Assembly (NCBI GenBank): GCA_035048485.1
Contig: CM068582.1
Coordinates: 12,531,501 to 12,595,500 of the forward strand
Origin: Pteria penguin
Taxonomy: Eukaryota > Mollusca > Bivalvia > Pterioida > Pteriidae
Direction: 5' to 3'
Length of the DNA stretch: 64,000 nt
Shown: one piece after another, positions 57,501 to 64,000 of the stretch
Layout of the letters: each line of letters begins with the position of its first letter
How positions within the stretch are numbered: position 1 is the stretch's first letter
Notes under the pieces: generated by a model
The model's database searches: none
The model's input: only the letters and a program-made list of their open reading frames with translations
What the model was told of the DNA's origin: nothing
Made by a program: the position numbers and the translations under genes

Positions 57501-60500
57501 AAAATACAGTTATTCAAAGTTGGCAAGGTGACTCCATGCAACTTTAACACAAAATTTGACACTTCTTGATCAAGTGTGTAGAAAACATGTGGTAGATAGC
57601 ATTTCACTTTTGACATTTTCCGTCACATGGCTATTTAACAATTTACGACATTGAAGGCATCAAAATTGGTTAAATTAGTGTTAACAGAGCACGTTAGTGG
57701 AGTGATAGTGGATAGAGTCCCTGACGGCACTGCATATGACAACATTCAAGAAGTCATGATTCGACATAAATTTTCGGTTATAATTCAGAGAGCAATAGTT
57801 GTTCAGGAATATGTGTATGTATTTGTATGTGTGTGTATATCTGTGTTTGTGGAGGTACTTCTAACTCTGTAAAACGTTACAATTAGCCACCATCTTTTCA
57901 TTATGAAACATTTTGCTACGTTTAATTATGCGGCTTGCGATTTTCAGTTTCGGGTTATTCACACGCGACTATGTGAAGTCGATTGAATCGTGATGACAAA
58001 CAATGTATTCAGTGACGGTCATATAATATCAAAGCCACGTTATATGAAGGCTATTGATTCGACTTGATATTTCTATTTTGTATAACCCCTCATTCAACTA
58101 AGCTGATGATGGCCCCACCCCCCTTTTGTTTAGAAAGAATCCATCGCCTGACATAAAGTTAGAATTTTCTCCAGTGTATATTTATTATTATTGTCATATC
58201 TTAGTTCTTAAAGCAATGTGACCGATACAAGAATTGTTTCCATTTTGAATGTAAAAGTCATATTCCACAGAGACAAAAAAAGGACTTAGATCTAAGTTTA
58301 TTTACAAAAAGCGGTTTTCCATCCATTGCTTCTATCAAATAACATGATTCTAGCCCTAATGTACCGGTGACTTTTACAGATTTAGGAAATAAAACTTAAT
58401 TACGTTTCAGATATCAGACATTTAGTCGCAACATTTCGTGTACGTTATACGTATATTTATATCACATTTTCGGAAGGTATACTTGTAGTTGCCCAGTTCA
58501 TGTGAGTTATACGGAACTGGACATCTAGGTTCGAGCTCCGTTTAAAAGAAACATACATTTATTCGCATAATATACGGAGTAGAGCTCATCCAAAACATTA
58601 CAAACAATTCAGTTTCATGTCAGAAAACTGGAACCAGAAGAGTACCTTTAAATTGATACAGCCCGCTCTATTCATTATATGTTATACGGAACTTGAGTCT
58701 ACATTCAATTCTATTTAAGAGACATAATAGTCTATTCCCATGAGAATTATACGGAACTAAGAACAAATACCAATTCCGTTAAAGGGTTCAACGTATACAG
58801 AATTTAAGGAAGAAACGGAACTAGACCCTTGTTCCGTTTAAGAGAAATATATCATAATTCCTTCATCTCTATTTGAATTATACGACACTAGAGCCTAGTT
58901 TTGAAAAACCTTATTTAGGCCCCAGTCCCTTTTAAGATTAACCCCATGTTTTATACAGTTCGTTTCGTTTAAGAAAATATACTCTTAAAGAAACAGTACC
59001 GTAAAATTTATGCAAAACTAAAACGACTACTCCAGTCCCCGTTAAGGTACATTTTTCAAGCTGGACGACAACTAACAAATCATACTTTTAAGCACTCCAT
59101 TTTGTGTAAGTTATACGGAAACCAGAGTGCAGTTCAGTTAAGAAATCGTGATTCCGTTATAAGAGAAACATTTTTCTTTAACGGCATTGCGGTGTGTTAC
59201 GAAGTATTTACTTTCATAACATGAAAGTATTTTTATTTACAAACTAGTGGGCGACTGAAACAGAATTGATATAAAAGAGTTGTTTTCATATACATACAGT
59301 TAGGTGCAATGTAAAGATGATGGATAAATCCAAACCACAAGTCCAAAAATCATGAAACCATAGGACATACAAAATCAGTGAAAATGAAAAACAAATGGAA
59401 AATAACAAAATATGTCTACTTGAAGAGCATATGTGAACCCCTGTGATGGAGTGAGATCAGGTGCCCGGGGAGAGTGAGCATCTCCTGCTTGCTAGCAACA
59501 CCCGTCACATATACCCCGTAGAAAGAGTCAAATCGTGTGAATTCCATATGTATCTATATATGGAGAAGTCGAAGTAGGTAACCTTCTAGTATAGAAGGTG
59601 TCAAATCTGTGTAAAGTGATCGGAATCGGTCTCAATCCAGAATATCATTTAAAAGTCTGGATAACGAGATATCATATGGAGTAATAAGAGTCTCGTAACG
59701 ACCGTAGAACTTCCTCAGTGACGATGCTAGTCTAGCACATATATAACCCTGGTTGAGCAGCTTAACTGAAAGTCGCCTAGCCCTCAGAACAAAGTCATTG
59801 TAATTTGAACATGCTCTGGAATAACGTATTAACTTAGATATGAATACGCCGTATGCGGGCGATGATGGAATGTTGCTACTTATGAACGGAAAGTTTGTGA
59901 TAGCGAAATTGAAATCGTCACGTTTGTCATAGAGTGAGGTGTTCAATTGACCATTAATGTCGAAAGACAACATAATATCTAAATAGGAAGTAGAATTACT
60001 AGTTTCTGTGGTTTCTTTGACCTCCAGTTCACTTGGATAGATGATGCTAAGGTAATCCGCGAATGAAGGATTATTAATTGAAAGCAAGTCATCTATATAT
60101 CTGTAAGTAAAATTGAAGCCAAGAGCCAATTGTTTTTTTCCTTGCGAAAGCAAAGACTGAATGAACTCAGCTTCGTATGAATAAAGGAATATGTCAGCCA
60201 GAAGCGGAGCACAGTTAGTGCCCATTGGAATGCCGACAATTTGTTGAAAAACCTTACCTCCAAACACCACAAAAATGTTATCGATAAGAAAGTTCAACAT
60301 CTGAATGACAGCTGTTTCAGTGTATTTATTTTTGGAATCAGAATTTTCCCTAACAAAGTAAGTTTTATCGTGGCCTATTACTATATATTTGAATTTGCGG
60401 CTTCCGTTTTTACTAGTAAATGCATTTTGAATAATTTCCGCTAATCTGTCTTTTAATTTCTGATGAGGGATCGTTGTGTACAGAGTCGAAAAGTCAAAAG

Positions 60501-63500
60501 ACTTGATGGAGTGAATTTTAGTAAAACTTTTTGATTTTAGATGTTCTAACAACTCTTTTGAATTTTTAAGGATCCACATTTGATTAATTCCACTTCTGTA
60601 ATATACTGTTTCGCAATATCTATGAAGGCCAGATTTAATTTCTGATAATATTTTTGTGAGTAGCATCGATACAGATTTTGTGGAACACTTCCAAGTTTAG
60701 TACTAAACTTGATTCCAAGTTTACTCCAAGTGCACTTCAAGTTTAGTGTACTTTCTGTATACATATACATTTACTTTATTTTTCTATTAAAACAATTTTT
60801 TATATAAAATATGCAATTGTACATAATTAGACAATTATTTTTATCGTGTTATACGAAACTGGTTAATTGTAATAAACAAACGTGAAAGGTAAACTTGGTG
60901 TCACGTGATAGTAAACTTGAAGACGGAATTACTTTAAAGTAAACTTGATATCAAGTGCACTTGACTAAACTTAATGACTGGTTTTCGGGACGAAAAACTA
61001 AACTCTGACTGTTAGTCGCGACTCCTACAGATCTAGGGTCTTAGCTCGCTTTCAGACTGGCAGAGCACGGTTTATCATGTTGATGTCGCATATATTTTTG
61101 TACCATTATGTGTTTTACAATACCTTACGTGTTTATATTTTTATGACCTCTCAATATGCGATACCTGTTGATCCTTGTTCTTTACATGGAGGATTATTTA
61201 TAAATTTTTAAATGTACGTCCTTTGATTGTTCTGCTGTTAAGGTGAGTGGGAAGGTGGGTCCGTAAACCGGTTAACCACATCATTTGTTTGGCTTTTGTC
61301 AAATTAAATGACCGTCCTAAGTCGGTATCGTAATTGCACTACAATCAAATATTTTTGTAATGTGTTATATGTTCTAGTATATTATTTATATTCATATATT
61401 GTATAGCTCCATGGTGACTTCTGCCACATAACTGAGCCAGTAACTCCTCTTTTTTCTTTTATTGCTCACTCTCCCCCGGCACTTGATCTCACTCCATCAA
61501 GTGGGTTCGCAAATGCTCTTCAAGTAGACTTTTTCGTTGTTTTCTATTTGGTTTTCATTTTCACTGATTTTGTATGTCGTTTGGATTCATGTTTTCGGAC
61601 TTATGGTTTGGATTTATCCATCATCATTACATCTGAATGCGGAAAATATCTAAATAATACAAATACAAAAAAAATATTCGAGATCGTAGATCATACCACA
61701 GACCAAAGTTATTGGAAACAGAAGCTAAGGGTTGTATAACAGTACCATAGATAGGGATCTAATTCGCAAAATATGTAACATGCATCTAAACCGGGCCCAT
61801 TGATTTCAAAGTTTTTACAGTACTTAGATGGACTTTAGCGGCAGACCCTTTAGATGTTTTTATGTTGAACTTTACATGAAATGAATGAATACTTTTGTGA
61901 GTAGAAAGTTTCTGCGCTCTTCAAAAGAAAAAACGAGATGAAAAACTGAATTCTTTTTCTGTTTTACGAATACAAAGTAAGTTAGAAGAAAGAAGTGATA
62001 AACGCATCTGAATCAGAAGTCACCACGGAATACACTGTAAATAATGTAATTTGAAAAAAAAAACCCACATAACTTTTAATTAAAGTGCAGGTACGATACC
62101 GACTTGGGACGGTCAATTGATGTGACAATCGTGATTTAGTTGGTGTGGTTAACATTTGTCATATTTATCTCTTTATGCACGACAGACGTGTAACACATAG
62201 AGCAATTTGTTTAGTGACATCACGAATTCCCATTCTACACTTTGAGAATACGTTACCAAAGACAAGAGATTACATACGTCTACATGTATTATACCAGATC
62301 TTAGTACATATCGGCAGATCCAGAATTAATTATTCGTTCTTTTATTTTCCAACACATATTCGAAAAAAATAATAAGATAACCTGTCTTAATTTGTTCCCT
62401 GATTCGAATGCTAACCTAACTCTTTTATCTTCTTTCTAAACAATTATTACACGGTCTAAAGATGCCATTAATGTATTCAAAGCCTTTGCATAACAACGTT
62501 GAACGTCATTATGTAAAGTTTTGAACAAAGCTAATTTTCCTTCTTCGTTACAGTACATTCATTATTCTTAACCAGAGTTATGAGACGCCGAAGCCTTGAC
62601 ATACATGTACGTAAATTATTTCCATTAGTTATGGATAATAAAATGTAAAGAAAAGTGAGCAATTGAAATACATGTATGAAATTCCAACACAACTCAAAAG
62701 CCATAATTCAGGTTAAAGTTGTTGAAAAAGGATCAAATCTCATGGTCTACAGGTTGAATATCCAAATATTAAGTTAAGCGTTCTCGTAATTCAAAAATGT
62801 CAATTCAAAATAAACACCCCGAAATAGCGAGTATCGATTTACATATAATGTATATGTATGTACGGCTTTTTAAAGGTCTAATTTAAAATATATGCGTTAT
62901 ATTATTAATGGGTGACCGATATATGCAGTCTTTTATTTAAACAAAATATTAAGTTTTTCTTTTACTGTTTCTATGTTCCATTTTCTTTGTTCATGTACAA
63001 AAACAACACAAATATATATATATATATATACTTGTTGCTTTTAGGGCACTAAACGGGTCTATTTCGAGGCATTAAAACCCGCTTGTTCGATCTTGTTTAT
63101 TATTCTCTATCTTAAATTACATGACATAGAGGTAAACTTCCGCGAAGTTGAATTTAGGGTAGGTTTGGATTACAATTGTTATTTCATATAATGTTAAAAA
63201 TATTAATAGATAATAATTTGCAGCGCAGTAATACATACTTGAAGTTACATTGACACATCCTGTTGTGGATAAGCAAGAAATTCCACTTCTACAATTACAC
63301 TTTTGTTTACATAAATGTCCAAAATATCCTTGAGTACACGAGGATGAACAATTAGTACCAAACGTGCCAAGTGGACAAGCTGAAATACAACATTTATGCT
63401 GGTATCAATTACTATCAAAAACTATGGTACTATGGTACTAAATACAGAAGTAATTTTATGTGATCATATACCATTAGCTTGAATCAACGAGGGAAAAAAA

Positions 63501-64000
63501 ATTATGAATACCATTAGTTAATTCTCCAGCATTTAACATTCGACGGTTATACGCATTGCTATACTGGCTGTGCAGTTATGAACATGTGTTCTTTTCGCAT
63601 TAACAAACTAGAATATTTTACATTATGATGTTGTTTAATGTAAAAAACATACTTACCATCACAGTTGTGTTTATCTTTATTGAAAAAGTAATTTGAACAG
63701 CATTTTCTGAAACACAAAACGCGACATACGTTTTATTGTTTCAAAAGAACGCGTGCCAAATTAGTAAATTTATATTTATGGTAATACTATGAAAATAAAA
63801 CAGAAAGAATTTTGCTATTTGTATAACATTATATCTATCCAAAGTAATCATTGACTTTCATTTGCAATTTTTTGGGGGAAATTTGCAGTAGAAAAATTTT
63901 GTTTATGGTATTTTGAATATGATTGTCTTTTCTCTTACAGCAGTTTCCTATTGATGAGATTCAGTTTCAATAATGCGACTTAAACCTGATATTTGTATAC
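51160..64000 (-). CDS. Gene 2: modular EGF-type membrane receptor (partial)
   Basis: Second copy of the gene 1 type of receptor; its 5' end lies beyond the window. Exons: Cys A 63657-63706; EGF A 63239-63379; linker B 56767-56821; Cys B 55872-55924; EGF B 55085-55252; transmembrane 53511-53616; juxtamembrane 51715-51758; cytoplasmic 51160-51578. All phases fit serial splicing, and every exon is open, including linker B. A signal exon like 32611-32705 is expected upstream. Compared with gene 1 it has no E-type module, and its cytoplasmic exon has a different, longer end. A 2.9-kb cluster of insertions fills the A-B intron. No transcript evidence. Confidence 0.7.
51715..51758 (-). CDS. Gene 2 juxtamembrane exon
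   Basis: 44 bases between TTTTAG|GAAATTT and AAAT|gtaagt. It codes KFYMKDSSSILHSK. Same length, phases and flanks as 11875-11918. Confidence 0.65.
52440..52970. repeat. Dispersed GTGACCTTTTGACC repeat
   Basis: Intronic. Two to three internal units share 'gtgaccttttgacccca', 'agttatcatctggaaaccg' and 'gtttgaa', ending in a cggacagactaacggacgg stretch. A common type of mollusc dispersed repeat; non-coding. Confidence 0.6.
53511..53616 (-). CDS. Gene 2 transmembrane exon
   Basis: 106 bases, GTTATAG|ATTTAAA to GGCTGTG|gtatgt. It codes a Thr-rich lead, then TPVVVIISLLCTAVVVLPCC and RL. Unlike gene 1 the helix has no buried Asp. Confidence 0.7.
53973..55084. repeat. Module B downstream intron block
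   Basis: Paralogous to 22145-23248 of module D. The left edge marks where the B module was joined to the transmembrane end of gene 2. Confidence 0.65.
55085..55252 (-). CDS. Gene 2 EGF exon, module B
   Basis: 168 bases, TATAG|CTGTTTC to GAGA|gtatgt, phase 1 both sides. It codes [20 protein letters not shown], then GHFCRQTCNCSIGFSCLPTI and GC. Same cysteines as modules D and E. Confidence 0.75.
55465..55768 (+). mobile_element. tRNA-derived SINE, copy in module B (same as copy 4)
   Basis: SINE at about 55477-55754 at the same point as 23643 in module D, with matching flanks ATCTTACATG / ATCTTATATGG. Absent from module E. Confidence 0.8.
55872..55924 (-). CDS. Gene 2 Cys exon, module B
   Basis: 53 bases, TTTAG|ATCAAG to GACC|gtaagt. 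It codes [17 protein letters not shown]. Phase 2 in, 1 out. Confidence 0.7.
56401..56697 (+). mobile_element. tRNA-derived SINE, copy in module B (same as copies 3 and 5)
   Basis: SINE at 56416-56682 with both flanks (CAGATCATAC) and the (CAAT)n tail kept. Paralogous to 18758 and 24551. Confidence 0.8.
56767..56821 (-). CDS. Gene 2 linker exon, module B
   Basis: 55 bases, GTAG|AAATGG to GAGGG|gtaaat. It codes [18 protein letters not shown] in the frame set by an upstream EGF exon. Intact, unlike linker D. Confidence 0.65.
56822..59301. repeat. Module B intron block (segmental duplication)
   Basis: Matches 19145-21700 and 24895-26608/29766-29990. The TTATACGGAACT-rich part is at 58500-59130. 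Ends where the Penelope copy starts. Confidence 0.75.
59442..59509 (-). ncRNA. Foldable core of the Penelope 3' tail
   Basis: TGTGA (59442) and TCACA (59505) can pair as an outer stem, and GGTG/CACC as a second. Inside are two hairpins, TTGC-TA-GCAA (59489-59498) and GGAGA with TCTCC around a seven-base loop (59469-59485). The core recurs at 8.1, 8.4, 22.0, 42.4, 59.5 and 61.5 kb. A role as RT recognition or ribozyme is only a proposal; no hammerhead core was found. Confidence 0.45.
59632..60666 (-). CDS. Penelope-like reverse transcriptase (partial)
   Basis: 344 codons with all central RT motifs: SFDFSTLYTTIPHQKL (motif A Asp), GIPMGTNCAPLLADIFLY (motif B), TYRYIDDLLSINNP (YIDD active site), STSYLDIMLSFDINGQ, and a thumb region ending SLSRLLNDILD-stop. 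No GIY-YIG endonuclease follows the RT, so it is either an endonuclease-lacking form or a type with an N-terminal endonuclease (Naiad-like). The N-terminal part is cut off by truncation near 60690. The open frame and near-identity to 42581-43027 imply recent activity of the family. Confidence 0.9.
   Translation of the reverse strand: MLLTKILSEIKSGLHRYCETVYYRSGINQMWILKNSKELLEHLKSKSFTKIHSIKSFDFSTLYTTIPHQKLKDRLAEIIQNAFTSKNGSRKFKYIVIGHDKTYFVRENSDSKNKYTETAVIQMLNFLIDNIFVVFGGKVFQQIVGIPMGTNCAPLLADIFLYSYEAEFIQSLLSQGKKQLALGFNFTYRYIDDLLSINNPSFADYLSIIYPSELEVKETTETSNSTSYLDIMLSFDINGQLNTSLYDKRDDFNFAITNFPFISSNIPSSPAYGVFISKLIRYSRACSNYNDFVLRARRLSVKLLNQGYICARLASSLRKFYGRYETLITPYDISLSRLLNDILD
60685..60985. mobile_element. 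AAGTTTA-rich inverted-repeat element
   Basis: Left side contains CAAGTTTACTCCAAGTGCAC and right side GTGCACTTGACTAAACTT plus GTAAACTTGA, roughly in inverse orientation. Likely a small foldback or MITE that joins the truncated Penelope copy. Confidence 0.5.
60986..61237. other. No feature seen
   Basis: Short AT-rich intron stretch between two repeats. Confidence 0.4.
61238..61462 (+). repeat. Repeat family X, copy 3
   Basis: About 225 bases matching the copy in mariner (39368-39595) from 'gagtgggaaggtgggt' to 'gccagtaactcctc'. Immediately followed by a Penelope tail fragment. Confidence 0.65.
61463..61635 (+). repeat. Penelope tail fragment, opposite strand
   Basis: Carries 'tgctcactctcc', 'cacttgatctcactccatca' and 'ttatggtttggatttatcca'. 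Oriented opposite to the 59302 copy. No RT attached. Confidence 0.7.
61636..63238. other. Gene 2 intron, module A side
   Basis: Contains a repeat-X-like piece at 62080-62155 and a (TA)n at 63011-63030. From about 62250 it aligns with the module C intron at 30180 ('gttac(c/t)aaagacaagaga'). Otherwise nothing. Confidence 0.5.
63239..63379 (-). CDS. Gene 2 EGF exon, module A
   Basis: 141 bases, same boundaries as module C. It codes [20 protein letters not shown], then [20 protein letters not shown] and GC. One residue differs from module C. Confidence 0.75.
63657..63706 (-). CDS. Gene 2 Cys exon, module A
   Basis: 50 bases, acceptor TTTCAG|AAAATGC, donor GATG|gtaagt. It codes [16 protein letters not shown]. 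Upstream sequence to 64000 aligns with 31100-31440 of gene 1, so a signal exon about 1.6 kb further up is expected. Confidence 0.7.

Larger units (their letters stand above)
59302..60690 (-). mobile_element. Penelope-like element, 5'-truncated
   Basis: Tail 59302-59631 and RT ORF 59632-60666, on the minus strand. Truncated at about 60690 by an AAGTTTA-rich inverted repeat. It interrupts the module B intron after 'ttcatatacata', where modules E and C continue 'agtaggaactgat'. Confidence 0.8.

Noticed and set aside
1..64000. CRISPR arrays, operons, Shine-Dalgarno sites or prokaryotic genes
   Set aside because: None seen. Introns, SINEs and LINEs show animal nuclear DNA.

Overview
The window is nuclear DNA from an animal, most probably a bivalve mollusc. 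It is AT-rich and has small exons in long introns, with GT/AG splice sites. Most of the recognisable sequence is transposable elements: tRNA-headed SINEs ending in (CAAT)n, Penelope-like reverse transcriptases, a CR1/L2-like LINE, mariner, Tc1, hAT and THAP-bearing elements, and many small MITEs. The organism call is inference from the receptor family and repeat types; nothing here is a species marker.

The host content is two minus-strand genes for small EGF-type membrane receptors of the bivalve MEGF / scavenger-receptor-F kind. Gene 1 runs from 32705 down to 11536. It has a signal-peptide exon with a TATA box and three copies (C, D, E) of a cysteine-exon plus EGF-exon module. These are followed by a transmembrane exon, a 44-base juxtamembrane exon and a cytoplasmic exon. 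Gene 2 enters from beyond 64000 and ends at 51160. It has two modules (A, B) and its own transmembrane, juxtamembrane and cytoplasmic exons. Every exon was placed by reading splice sites and codon phase, and the phases fit serial splicing. Modules A and C are sisters. B and D are sisters, and E is older by shared insertions. The linker exon of D carries two extra bases, so D is probably skipped or dead.

Layout. 0-11.5 kb: degraded repeats (Penelope RT scrap, Tc1 pseudogene, hAT remains with a Penelope insertion, a TTAA-flanked MITE, two SINEs). 11.5-32.7 kb: gene 1, with SINEs, MITEs and a 3.15 kb THAP-coding element flanked by TTAA in its introns. 32.7-38.2 kb: mostly featureless, with a possible first exon under a TCTCGCGAGA promoter motif at 35.8 kb. 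38.2-43.3 kb: Penelope fragments, a mariner element carrying a nested repeat, a SINE, a hairpin and a 109-base LINE scrap with target-site duplication. 44.3-50.1 kb: a full-length two-ORF LINE on the minus strand, with a 2A-like DIETNPGP peptide ahead of its endonuclease. 51.2-64 kb: gene 2, whose A-B intron holds a Penelope RT copy and other repeats.

The most notable points are the modular, phase-mapped receptor pair, the 2A-bearing LINE, the Kolobok-like THAP element dated by empty sites in paralogous introns, and a foldable Penelope 3' tail that recurs alone across the window.
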